NCBI GenBank assembly: GCA_010909165.1
Contig: VJWM01000025.1
Location: forward strand, 1,302,001 to 1,366,000
Length of the DNA: 64,000 nucleotides
Origin: Anthoceros angustus
Lineage: Eukaryota > Streptophyta > Anthocerotopsida > Anthocerotales > Anthocerotaceae
Reading direction: 5' to 3'
Shown here: positions 9,628 to 20,273 of the stretch, in pieces
How positions within the stretch are numbered: position 1 is the first letter of the stretch
Layout of the letters: each line of letters starts with the position of its first letter
Translations under genes and position numbers: made by a program
Notes under the pieces: model-generated
Seen by the model: the letters and a program-made list of their open reading frames with translations, nothing else
Databases searched by the model: none
What the model was told of the DNA's origin: nothing

Positions 9628-12600
9628 ATGGAGCGCCGATCAGTTGCAGTGGTCGGGCAACCGCACATGCCCCGACTTCATGCACGGAGCAAGGGAGGCT
9701 TTGTGGGTGGAATCTTCGGGTCTGAGTGAACGGCCAGCAGGGGGTTCGCACCAACCTGGGTTCAAGTTCTGGAGGTCCAGCCACTCAGCTGCTTTGGGTT
9801 TGTTGATGCATCTGTGACCGTCTTCAGCTCTGGTGTCTGATGGTCTGGTGATTCGACCTTGCAGGGTTGGCATTGCTGAAGAGGGTTTGGGGGATGGAAG
9901 GTCCAGAGAGCTCAGTCAGGCTGTTGAGGAGTTGGACCTCCGTGTGCGGCAACGATCTGACGTTTCTGACTCTGTTTTCTACCGTATCCTCAAGGGATGC
10001 ATTTCGAAGAAGGATGTGGTGGCTGGCAGGCGTGTTCATTTTCTTGCCCTTCAAGCTGGGCATCAGAGCAATGCATTCCTGGCCAGCCACATAATTCGGA
10101 TGTATGCTTCTCGCGGGAGGTTGGAGGAGGCGATGGAGGTGTTTACCACGTTTGCTGAGCCTGACAAGTTTATGTGGGCTTCCATCATTCTGGCACATGC
10201 TGAACATGGTCAGCCCCTGCAGGCGATAGAGCTGTATCGATGCCTGAAACAGTCGACGTTGAAGGCAAATGATCCCGTTTACATTGCAGTCTTGAAAGCG
10301 TGTGGCAGTGCAACTGATTTAGCTGCAGCTAAGCAGGTGCATGCACATGTTTTAGGCAGTGGTGGTCAGCCGGGAATGTTTATTGGGAGCTGCCTGGTGG
10401 ATACGTATGTGAAATGTGGAAGCTTGGAGGATGCTCGCAGGGTGTTTGATAGCTTGCCTGCAAAGGACGTGGTGACATGGACAGCCATGATCGCGGGGTA
10501 CGCACAGCATGGGCTTGGACACGAAGCCCTAACGTTGTATGCAAGTATGCAACAGGAGGGCATGACTCCAGCTAATCATGTTACTTTTGTTTGCCTCCTC
10601 AAAGCGTGTGCTTCTGTCGGAGCCTTGCACCAGGGGAGGCAGCTGCATCTCCAGCTTCAGGAAAGGGGCTTGGCCTCTGGTTTGGCGGTTGGCAGCAGCC
10701 TTGTGGACATGTATGCAAAATGTGGCAGCGTGGAGGCAGCTCGCAGTGTCTTTGAGGGTTTAAACCAGAGAGACGTGGTGATATGGAATACCATGCTTTC
10801 AGGATATGCTCAGCAAGGGCATGGTCAAGCAGCCCTGCAACTTTATGCAAGCATGCAGCTGGAGGGGTTCATCTCACCCAATGAGGTCACATTTGTATGC
10901 CTCCTTAGAGCTTGTGCTGGCATTGGAGCTTTACACGAGGGTAAGAAGTTGCACCTTGAGATTCGGGAGAGGGGATTGGAAACGGATTTGGTGGTTGGCA
11001 GCAGTCTGGTGGACATGTACATGAAATGTGGGAGCGTGGACGAAGCGCAACAATTATTTGACCGGATGCCTGCACGGGATGTAGTGACGTGGACTGCAAT
11101 GATCACAGGATATGCTCAGCATGGACTGGGACAAGAAGCTCTGGCTCTTTATACGAGCATGCTAAACCAGGGCATCCGTCCTGCCGATCCTGTTACATTT
11201 ACATGCCTACTGAAAGTATGTGCAGGTGTTGGTGACTCAAGCCGAGGACAACAGCTCCATGAACAGATTCGAAATGCAGGGCTGGAAGCTGATTTGATTG
11301 TTGGCAGCAGCCTTGTGGACATGTATGTGAAATGTGGAAGCTTGGCAGATGCCCGTAAGGTCTTTGACAGAATCCCAAAAAAAGATGTGGCAACATGGAA
11401 TGCAATGCTTGCAGGTTATGCTGAGGCTGGCTTTCACCAGGCAGCCCTTAACCTTTACGCCAGTATGCAACAGGAGGGGGTCACCTTAGCTGATTCTCGG
11501 ACATTCGTGTACCTCCTTAAAGCATGTGCCAGCAGTGGTGCTTTAAATGATGGCAAGGAGCTTCATTCCCAGATACGAGAGAAAGGAATGGAAGCACATG
11601 CTGTTTTGGGAAGCAGCCTTGTCACCATGTATGTAAAATGCGGCAGTTTAGATGATGCTCGGAGAGTGTTTGACAGACTGGCCTCAAGGGATGTGGTGGC
11701 ATGGACTGCCATGATCGCAGGGTATGCCCAAAATGGAGATGCTCGGCAAGCCCTTGCTTTATTTCAGAGTATGGAAGAAGATGCTCTCTCTCCAGCTGAC
11801 CAGGCGACCTTTGTGAGCCTTCTGAAGGCATGTGCTAACGCTGGAACTTCTCATCTTGGGAAGCAGCTCCACTCCCAGATTCAGAGAAGAGGGATGGAGC
11901 CTGATGTTGTTGTTGGCACCTGTGTGGTGGACATGTATGCCAGATTTGGTGACTTGGAGGCTGCTCGCAGAGTGTTTGACAGATTGCCAACGCGAAATGT
12001 AGTGACATGGAATGCCATGCTAGCAGGGTATGCTCAGCATGGTCTTGGTCAAGACGCCATCACTCTCTACAGTGACATGAAACAGCAGGCTGCTGTACCG
12101 GCTGATCAAGTTACGTTTCTGTCTCTTTTGAAAGCATGTGCTAGTGTCGGCGCGTTACATCAGGGTCAGCAGCTTCACGAAGAAATCCGGGAACAGGGAT
12201 TGGAAGGTGATGCTATCATTAACAGCGCCCTCATTGACATGTATGCGAAATGTGGGAGCTTAGAAGATGCCCAAAGTGTGTTTGAGCGAGTGCCAACAAG
12301 AGATGTTGTAATGTGGAATGCTATGCTGAACGGGTTTGCCCAACATCAGGATGGTCAAATGGCAATGCACTTTTTCCAGGAGATGCAGGAGCAAGGTGTT
12401 GAGCCTGACGATGCCACTTTTCTCTGTCTTCTTGTGGCATGCAGTCATGCAGGGCTCGTGCACGAGGGACAGCGATATTTCAAATTGATGGTGGAGGACT
12501 ATGGGATCACACCAACTGCCTACCACTTCAACTGCATGGTGGATATATTGGGCCGGTCAGGCCACTTAGAGCAGGCAGAAAACTTGCTACGACGTACAGA

Positions 12601-13198
12601 TTGCGGGCATGATGCTGTTGGGTGGACCTCTTTGCTAAGTGCATGCAAAAGCCATGGGGACATATCGCGCGGAATCCGATGTTTTGACCGCCTTGTCCAA
12701 TTGGAACCTCAAAATGCAGCTGCTTACGCCCTCATGTCCACCATGTATGCCAGCGTCGGTAGGTGGAGGGATGCAGAAAGGATAGAGAACCTGCGACAGA
12801 TAGCAGGTGCTTGCAAGAAGCCTGCAAGGGCCTGGATAGAGGTAGATAGCAAGGTGCATGACTTTCTTGTAGGGGAAGAGAGAGATGACATCTCATCTAA
12901 GCTAAGGAGTGCAAATCTGCAAATCGACGTACAAGGGGATGATGGGCATCATACTGAGCCAGTCATGAAGCCGGATGCTTTGTGTGGACATGCTGAGAAA
13001 CTGGCACTTGCCTATGGTCTGCTGAACACTCCGGATGGCACACCTTTGTTAGTCACTAAAAACCTTCGGATGTGCAATGACTGCCACAGTGGAACCAAGA
13101 TTCTGTCGAGAGTGGAAAGGCGAGAGATCATAGTTAGAGATGCACATCGTGTCCACCACTTTGTGGACGGGTGTTGTTCCTGCGGGGATCGGCACTGA
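9628..13198 (+). CDS. PLS-class PPR protein with DYW:KP domain ending DRH (gene KP2)
   Basis: The long open frame has no usable ATG at its left end (a stop lies at 9815-9817). The best model joins exon 1, 9628-9725, encoding MERRSVAVVGQPHMPRLHAR, to exon 2, 9865-13198, over a 139-bp intron ending TTGCAG: 1143 aa. Exon 1 is basic and could target an organelle; it is less certain than in the neighbour. There is no PDF motif. Eight P-L-S triplets, P2-L2-S2 and E1-E2 precede a DYW domain with PG box CKKPARAWIEV, GHAEKLALAYG, CNDCH and terminus CSCGDRH. The DRH ending with KPAxA is what I recall for hornwort KP-type proteins. It is a tandem, diverged duplicate of the upstream gene and is expected to edit organelle transcripts. 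Confidence 0.88.
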
Positions 13199-13546
13199 TG
13201 AACTTCATACATCTGTGCGTCTGTGCACTGCACATCGTATTGGCTAGAGCTGGCGGGGGCTGCAACTGTGGCAAGCAACACATCTTTGCACGCTTCATGA
13301 TCTAGAGTTTCCAGAAGATCGATTTCGAACTTATTGCATCCAACCCAGCACAGGCAATGTAAAACCCTATGTAGTACGTCAAGTCTCGACTCGACCATGA
13401 ATCAGACCAGAAACGAGTTGGAGAAACTTCTGAATTGAAAGGGATCAAAAATTGAAATTGTATTGTCTAGTGGATGAAAGCAGACTGTCGGAGATCGGTT
13501 ACACATCCTGTGCGTCAAGCAGACCTGGATTGAGCACAAGGAGAAG
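13199..13546. other. Intergenic, presumed promoter of the JmjC gene
   Basis: About 350 bp without a convincing ORF. It contains the PPR 3' end and the 5' UTR of the downstream gene. Confidence 0.5.
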
Positions 13547-15168
13547 ATGAGCGCCGGGACCTTGCCTGGAGAGGTTGCAGGAGTTGTCAGCTCTGGTGAT
13601 GAGTCCCCCATGGAGTTGGAGTTGTCGGGCGACCTCGAAACGGATGCAAGAATTATTACAGCCAAGCTTGTGGATGCAGACGAAGACGAGGATGTTGTGC
13701 GCTTAAATCCGGCTACTTCAACATGTCGCAGCACACGAGCAGAGGGGTCTACGAGTGGCCATGAAATGGCGGAGGACACAAGCCCTGATGCACCAAAGCA
13801 GTTCTTGGAGTGGCTCATCTCTCCTATGGCACTGGACGTATTTCTGCGCGATTACTTTGAGCGGGACCCGTTTGTGATACACCGTTCTAACAAGAGGGAT
13901 TTCTTTAAGGGATGGTTCGGGAAGCAGGATGTGGAGGAGCTGATTGCGAGCGACAAAAACCTCAAGTACGGGCTGCACGTGGACGTGACTAGATACCAGG
14001 ATGGGGCAAGGGTGAATCTCGATGCCGAAGGCGTTGTGGATCCGGCTGTGGTTTGGAATCAGTTCTCCAAGGGCTGGTCCGTCAGGGTGCTTCATCCTGA
14101 GAGGTGGAATGATTCCATGTTTTTGGTGCTCTCTGCCTTTGAGAGATTCTGGAATAGCGTGGCTGGTTGCAATGCTTACCTCACGCCTGCTGGAGCTCAG
14201 GGTTTTAGCCCGCATTATGATGACATCGATGCCTTCATCATCCAGACAGAGGGGAGGAAGAGGTGGAAGTTATACAGGCCTCTGAGTGCGGAGGAGGTGC
14301 TTCCCAGGTTTCCCAGCCGGGACTTTAAAGAGGAGGAACTTGGGCCAGTTCTGCTAGATGATGTGTTAGAGCCAGGAGACTTGCTGTGAGTACAAACTTT
14401 CTCGTACAGTTCTTCGACATTGCTGATGGGAGAGTTTTGGCAGTACTGACTGATGTTTCCTTGATTAGGTATATGCCACGAGGAATTATCCACCAAGCTG
14501 TAGCAGCCGCAGATACCAGCCATTCAATGCATGTAACGGTGTCCGTTAACCAGCTCAACACTTGGGCAGATTATCTCCAAGGACTTTGGCCTGCAGCTTT
14601 AGAGCTGGCTACGACGGACTACTCAATTTTCAGGAAAACCCTTCCCAGAGACTTCCTGAATGTGATGGGAGTGGCACAAAGCGATAAGAAGTCTGCTCGA
14701 AGAACTACTTGCTTGAGGCGGGCGTCTCAGTGCATGACGAATGTCGCGAAATCAGCACCCTGGGATGCCTATGCAGATCAGATAGCGCTGAAATTTATGA
14801 GGTCTCGATTGCCTTTGCCCCCTTCCTTCCAACAGACCAAGACATCGTCTGGGGAGACTTGCCTGCTGACGTGGACATCACGGGTGCGAATGGTAGCACC
14901 ACTCGTAGCAAGACTGTTTGTGGAGGACGAACGAGCTATCTTATGTCATGCATTGAGCAATAGGAGGGAGGTACACAATGAACATGAAGATGGTCAAGAG
15001 CTTTCTGTCCTCGATTATCCTATTCAATACACTGAAGCACTGGAACAGTTGCTTGGGGCCTCTGACTCCCCTATCTCAGTGGCATCCCTAGCCCTTGATT
15101 CCAAGAAGCAGTCCCTGGACCTGGTAAAAGAGTTACATGAAGTTGGACTCCTCGTGATTGTGGACTGA
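13547..15168 (+). CDS. NO66: JmjC ribosomal oxygenase, NO66/MINA53 type
   Basis: Exons 13547-14385 and 14469-15168 with an 83-bp intron that splits a Leu codon; 512 aa. These Fe(II)/2-oxoglutarate oxygenases hydroxylate histidines of ribosomal proteins in the nucleolus and have also been reported as histone demethylases. The sequence shows an acidic N-terminal region, the family start SPMALDVFLRDYFERDPFVI, a JmjC core with HYDD (His223, Asp225) and LYMPRGIIHQA (His288) as iron ligands, and a C-terminal winged-helix-like region including LDYPIQYTEALEQLL. ATG at 13547 is in good context. The size is near that of animal NO66, so the gene looks complete. Its position between PPR genes carries no functional hint. 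Confidence 0.92.
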
Positions 15169-15348
15169 GGACCCTCAGCTGTGAAGTCTGTAGTAAATTT
15201 TGCAGATCCTAGGTGCACAGGCTGATCCCCAGTTCGAACAATGAGGCAGATGCAATGACACAACAGGGAGATAAAACACGGTGGAATCCCTCGTCTTCGC
15301 GTGCTTCATCCGACTTGAACTTCGAGTCCGACGAATGCATTTCTTGCA

Positions 15349-18300
15349 ATGCCCGCAGATAGTAGCATCTCACAATACTATCGGACAAGGTGCGGCACAC
15401 CGACGAGCAGGAGATGTTCACAGACACAGCCAATAAGCTGCACCTACTGTATCTCCTTCGACAAACTATCCCAGCGTCTGTCAGGGGCAAACCAGATGGT
15501 TGTCGTTCTTAAGGCCGGTGAGTGGTATCCTGTGCCTGCTCATAGCACGTCATTCACACAGAGGTCTACTCCGCCTCTTGTTGCAAGCACGTTTGTAGAC
15601 CGGACAAAGGAAGATGCTTCGGATAGCAGGTGTCCTACCAAGGACTCCGCCGGTAGGCACCAGGAGCTCTTGTGGCGACAGTTTTTCCTGGACCATACAC
15701 TCTGGTGGGATAACAGACGACGCAAGAAGAATGTTCGATATTCGCCTGACTTCAGGCATAGGGAATCCCTAGAGGTACTCTGGCTGAACGACAAGAACAA
15801 GCCAGCTTGGGTTGATGGGCAGCTGGCTGCTCTCGATATGCGCCTTGGTCGTGGAGGATACGATAGGGGCGTAACGGCTGAAACCGTGAGCCTATTATGT
15901 GAGCAGGGCGAGCTTGCTGAGGCTGTCGAAGCCTTGGGGGTTCTGGTGCACACAGACTGTTGTGTCTCTCAGTCTCTGTTTTATACTGTCCTGAAAAAAT
16001 GTGTGGGTCAGAGGAATCTGGTTCTGGGTCGCCGAGTTCATGCTCTCACTGTGCAAGGGGAGTGCGAGTCGGACACGTTCTTGTGCAACCACATTATGCA
16101 AATGTATGCTTCTTATGGCAGGTTGCAAGATGCGATGAATGTGTTTGCAGCGGTTGCTAAACCAAATGCATTTACCTGGTCTGCCATAATTTCTGCGCAC
16201 GTGAAACATGGACAAGATAAGCAGGCCATGCTCTTGTATCACCAGATGCGCAGCTCAAGTATGAAGCCAGATGGCTATGTGTTTGTAGCAGCGCTTCAGG
16301 CTTGTGCAAGGGGCCAAGATCTGCAATCTGGGCAGCAGGTGCATGCTGATGTGCTGGCCAGTGGGGTTGAGCCTGATTTGTTTGTTTGTAACTCCCTGGT
16401 GGATATGTATGCAAAGTGTGGATGCTGGGACGAGGCTCGACGAGTGTTTGATGGTCTTGGTCAAAAAGATGTGGTGACATGGAATGCCATGATTGCAGGG
16501 TACTCCCAGCAGGGGATGGGGCAGGAAGCTCTGGATCTTCACAAGGCTATGCAAGACGAAGGTGTCGTTGCACCTGATTCTGTAACATTCGTATGCCTCC
16601 TGCAAGCATGTGCAAGTTGGGGCGCTCCGGCTTTGGAGAAAGGGAAGCAGCTTCATGAACAAATCAGAAGACGAGGTCTCCAGATTGATGTGTTTGTAGC
16701 AAACAATTTGGTGAACATGTATGCGAAGTGTGGCAGCTTGGATGATGCTCAACTAATATTTGATGGACTTCGTCACAGGGACGTGGTCACGTGGAATGCG
16801 CTGATTGGAGGATATTCCCAGCAGGGCAGGGGGCAGCAAGCTCTTGGTCTTCACACAGTCATGCAAGAAGAAGGATCTGTAGCACCAGATGCTGTGACAT
16901 TTAGGTGCCTCCTGCAGGCATGTGCAGGTGTGGGGATCTCAAGTTTGGAGAAGGGGAAGGAGCTTCACAGAGAACTTAGAGAACGAGGGTTTCTGGCTGA
17001 TGTGTTCGTTGGCAACAGTTTGGTAGACATGTATGCAAAGTGTGGCAGCCTCGAGGATGCTCGAAGCGTCTTTGACGGACTGTGTCAAAAAAATGTGGTG
17101 ACGTGGAGTGCCATGATAGCTGGGTATTCCCAGCAAGGCATGGGTGAGGAAGCCCTTGGTCTTTACAAGGCTATGCAACAGGAAGACATCAGTGCTCCTG
17201 ATTCTGTGACTTTTGTGTCCCTCCTGCAGGCATGTGCAAGCACCCAGGCTTTGGAGAAGGGGAGGCAGCTTCATGCACGAATTAAAGAAGAAAACCTTGA
17301 AGCTGACTTGTTTGTAGCCAGCAGTTTGATAAGCATGTATGCAAAGTGCGGCAGCCTGGAGGATGCTCGGGGTGTGTTTGACAAACTTGGCCAAAAGAAT
17401 GTGGTGACATGGAGTGCGATTATAGCAGCATACTCACAGCAAGGCATGGGGCAGGAAGCCCTTGGCCTTTACACGGCTATGCAAGAAGAAGGACTTGTCA
17501 CACCCAATTCTGTCACCTTCGTGAGCCTCCTGCAAGCATGTGCAAGTGTAGGCACGCCGAGTTTGGATAAGGGGAAGCAGCTTCATGCACAAATTAGAGA
17601 AAAAGGGCTTGAGGGTGATGCGTGTATAGCCAACAGTTTGGTATACATGTATGCAAAGTGTGGCAGCTTGGAAGATGCTCAAAGTCTGTTTGATGGACTT
17701 GATACAAAGGATGTGGTGACTTGGAATGCCATGATTGCAGGATATTCCCACCACGGCATGGGCCAGGAAGCCCTTCATCTGTACAGGGCTATGCAATCAG
17801 ACGGCATAGCTGTGCCCGATTCTCTAACATTTGTATGCCTCCTGCAAGCCTGTGCACGCGTGGCAGCTTTGCATGTGGGCAAGCAGCTTCATGCTCAGAT
17901 AGAAGACATGGGCCTTGGAGCCAACGCGACTCTAGGCAACAGTCTGATAAACATGTACGCAAAATCTGGGAGCATGGTTAACGCTCAGCAGATATTCGAT
18001 GCATTACCCGAGAGAGGCGTTGTCACCTGGAGTGCACTGATTGCAGGATATACCCGCCAAGGAGACAGTGAAAAAGTGTTCGACCTGCTTTCCAAAATGA
18101 GAGAGGACGGGATACAGCCAGAAGGCATCACATTCCTTGGTGTACTGACAGTATGCAGTCATACGGGTCTAGTGACCAAGGGCCGAGAGTACTTCGAAGC
18201 CATGAGCACGCAATTTCACATCACTCCCACGGTGGAGCATTACACATGCATGGTGGATCTCCTGGGTCGTGCAGGCCAACTGCGCGAGGCACTATATCTG

Positions 18301-18696
18301 GTAACAACAATGCCTGTGCCGCCTAACGCTTCAGTTTGGCACACTCTGTTGGGTGCTTGCCGAAAATGGGGCAACGTGCAGGTGGGACGTCATGCCTTCG
18401 ATGAAGCCGTGAAGCTAGACGAGAAGGATGCTGCAGCATATGTGCTGATGCTGAACATCTACAGCGGTGCCCAGATGTGGGAGCAGGCTCGCCAAATGCA
18501 GGCCAGGAGAATAGGGATGAGGGCATGGAAGCAGCCAGGACAGACCTGGTGGACAGACATGGACGGACTGGTGCATAATTTTCTGGTCGGGGACAAGAAG
18601 CATCCTGAGAGTGAAGCTATATATGCAACACTGCAACAGCTCCAACCCAAAATCATGAACGAAGGTTATGTCCCACATGTTGCTTCACCGCATTAG
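15349..18696 (+). CDS. PLS-class PPR protein, WW-type PG box, deaminase missing (gene WW1)
   Basis: Single exon of 1115 aa from ATG 15349; an internal Met at 15496 is an alternative start. Residues about 100-165 form a clear PDF motif: ELLWRQFFLDHTLWWDNRR, SPDFRHRESLEVLWL, KPAWVDGQL. Seven P-L-S triplets follow, some with the longer L motif ending in LEKGKQLH, then P2-L2-S2 and E1-E2. The PG box reads KQPGQTWWTD, matching the WW subgroup of DYW proteins found in non-seed plants. The chain ends shortly after HNFLVGDKKHPESEAIY and GYVPHV, so the HxE and CxxCH deaminase core is absent. No deaminase remnant is seen in the next 150 bp. It may bind an organelle editing site and recruit a deaminase in trans, or have another RNA role. 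Confidence 0.92.
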   Translation: MPADSSISQYYRTRCGTPTSRRCSQTQPISCTYCISFDKLSQRLSGANQMVVVLKAGEWYPVPAHSTSFTQRSTPPLVASTFVDRTKEDASDSRCPTKDSAGRHQELLWRQFFLDHTLWWDNRRRKKNVRYSPDFRHRESLEVLWLNDKNKPAWVDGQLAALDMRLGRGGYDRGVTAETVSLLCEQGELAEAVEALGVLVHTDCCVSQSLFYTVLKKCVGQRNLVLGRRVHALTVQGECESDTFLCNHIMQMYASYGRLQDAMNVFAAVAKPNAFTWSAIISAHVKHGQDKQAMLLYHQMRSSSMKPDGYVFVAALQACARGQDLQSGQQVHADVLASGVEPDLFVCNSLVDMYAKCGCWDEARRVFDGLGQKDVVTWNAMIAGYSQQGMGQEALDLHKAMQDEGVVAPDSVTFVCLLQACASWGAPALEKGKQLHEQIRRRGLQIDVFVANNLVNMYAKCGSLDDAQLIFDGLRHRDVVTWNALIGGYSQQGRGQQALGLHTVMQEEGSVAPDAVTFRCLLQACAGVGISSLEKGKELHRELRERGFLADVFVGNSLVDMYAKCGSLEDARSVFDGLCQKNVVTWSAMIAGYSQQGMGEEALGLYKAMQQEDISAPDSVTFVSLLQACASTQALEKGRQLHARIKEENLEADLFVASSLISMYAKCGSLEDARGVFDKLGQKNVVTWSAIIAAYSQQGMGQEALGLYTAMQEEGLVTPNSVTFVSLLQACASVGTPSLDKGKQLHAQIREKGLEGDACIANSLVYMYAKCGSLEDAQSLFDGLDTKDVVTWNAMIAGYSHHGMGQEALHLYRAMQSDGIAVPDSLTFVCLLQACARVAALHVGKQLHAQIEDMGLGANATLGNSLINMYAKSGSMVNAQQIFDALPERGVVTWSALIAGYTRQGDSEKVFDLLSKMREDGIQPEGITFLGVLTVCSHTGLVTKGREYFEAMSTQFHITPTVEHYTCMVDLLGRAGQLREALYLVTTMPVPPNASVWHTLLGACRKWGNVQVGRHAFDEAVKLDEKDAAAYVLMLNIYSGAQMWEQARQMQARRIGMRAWKQPGQTWWTDMDGLVHNFLVGDKKHPESEAIYATLQQLQPKIMNEGYVPHVASPH

Positions 18697-18849
18697 AGCC
18701 TTACCTGGCTTGATGGCTTTGGTTTCGTACTAATACTAATGGAGGTACGTAATAAGAACACACACACAGCTCAAACACGAACGCTGCCTGTGCCTAACTT
18801 GTAGGTGTCTACAAGGAAGAAATGGATTGATCTAGTTGTAGCTATGTAT

Positions 18850-20273
18850 CTATGCATGGGACTCCAAACACTCGAGCTGAAAGTGCAAGCCGTTTTTGTT
18901 GAGCCTTTCTTGCAGGTCGGTGGTGGCGAAGACAGCTCCAGGCGTGAAGACCCCTCCCTTGGGCAAGGCCATTCTGTGATCCAGCACCAGAAGCGCAGCC
19001 TGCACCAGGCAAATGGGAGTGGTGATGTAGCCCATTTCAGGCCCCGTGATGCGAGTGACAATCACCTTGTCCGGCAATCGTGAGTCGCCTTGAGCAACCG
19101 CGCTGCTGTATCCTTTTCCCACAAACCACATGGAGAAGCTCATGTTGTTGATGGCCTCCTCGGTCGGCCCCTCCTTGGAGAAGATCCCCATCGAGCACAG
19201 TCTGGGGTGGTGCAGCAGCCATCTCTTGCCCCAGGAGAACTGCGCCAACCAGGCCCACACGGACGCCATCAACATGATGCACAGCAGAGGTACGCAGTTC
19301 CTGGACGACAGGTAGCACCCGTAATGGGCAGGCCTGAGAGACCGCCATTTCTGCTTCCTGCTCTCGGAGTCGGCATGGGAGTCCAGCCCGTCTGGATTGG
19401 TGGCCCACGTCGACTGCGTTCTGCGGACAACAGTGGCGTCAGCCACGGGGAGCTTCAGCGCCCACTTCCCGATCTTCTCCTCCCACTGCAGCAGCCCTGG
19501 CTTCCTGGCCGGGATCCCGGCAATCTGCAGCCGCCAGCGATGCTCATTGCTCAGCCCGGGCATTGCAGGAAGGAAGGACGAGAGATGGAGGGAGGGAGCA
19601 GGATGGATGTGAGCAGTACCTGAGGGCGAGTCCTGCGAGGGACGCTGCTTCTGATTTCCGCCAGCATGTGGGCACTGGAGAGCGAGAGAATGAGGGACTC
19701 GTAGGTGCCGAAGTTGATGACAGCTCCCCGGTGCCGGGTCTTGGATGCGCCCATGACGTAGGAATCGACGCTGTTGGGAGTCCAGTCTCGCTTCAGGAAT
19801 TCCTTGGTGGTGTACTGCACGCCGATCTCTGCCGGGATGGAGTCGTATCCGCAGGCCGAGACGATGAGGCACTGGTTCTGCACCGCCGGCTTGTGGTACT
19901 TCATCTCCATCCTCTCCATGAAGGCTGGCTCCCCGCAGATATCCAGGTAATCCACCCCGGCTTGCACGCATGCTGCCACCACGGGCTCCCCGTACGTGCT
20001 GTAAGGCCCCACGCAGGAGACGAGCAGCTTGGTGTGCTTGCACAGGGTGGCGAGGGAGTCGGGCTGGAACACGTCTGCCTCCAGGATTGGGATTCTGGTG
20101 AGCAGGGAGGGACCTCCCGCCCAGATCAGCGTGGCAGCCAGCTTGCTCTTGTCCCGTCCGGCGATGCCGATTTTCTTGTTGAACTTGAGGAATTCACGAA
20201 CCACGTACTTCCCAGTGAAGCCTGAAGCTCCAAGTATAATGACATCCAGCAACAGTCCCTGCTCTGCGGCCAT
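18850..20273 (-). CDS. SCCPDH: Saccharopine dehydrogenase-like oxidoreductase
   Basis: Exon 1 is 20273-19620 (218 codons, donor CAG|GTACTG). Exon 2 begins at 19542 or at 19524, both in phase, and ends at 18850; about 448 aa, the usual plant length. An N-terminal Rossmann fold starts VIILGASGFTGKYVVREF, followed by LLVSCVGPYSTYGEPVVAAC, DYLDICGEPAFMERM and ACGYDSIPAEIG. The C-terminal part holds ADATVVRRTQ, FSKEGPTEE and FTPGAVFA. Homologues such as Arabidopsis At5g39410 are membrane- or lipid-droplet-associated and their substrate is not established; this is not a proven lysine-pathway enzyme. It is convergent with the upstream PPR gene, with only 153 bp between stop codons. The first in-frame GTG at 20282 is not used; the ATG at 20273 is. 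Confidence 0.92.

Noticed and set aside
9833-9833. Start of the KP2 reading frame at 9833, and similarly at 5815, 20282, 22236, 26605 and 51485.
   Set aside because: These are GTG or TTG codons, not used as normal starts in plant nuclear genes; ATG-based or spliced starts were chosen.
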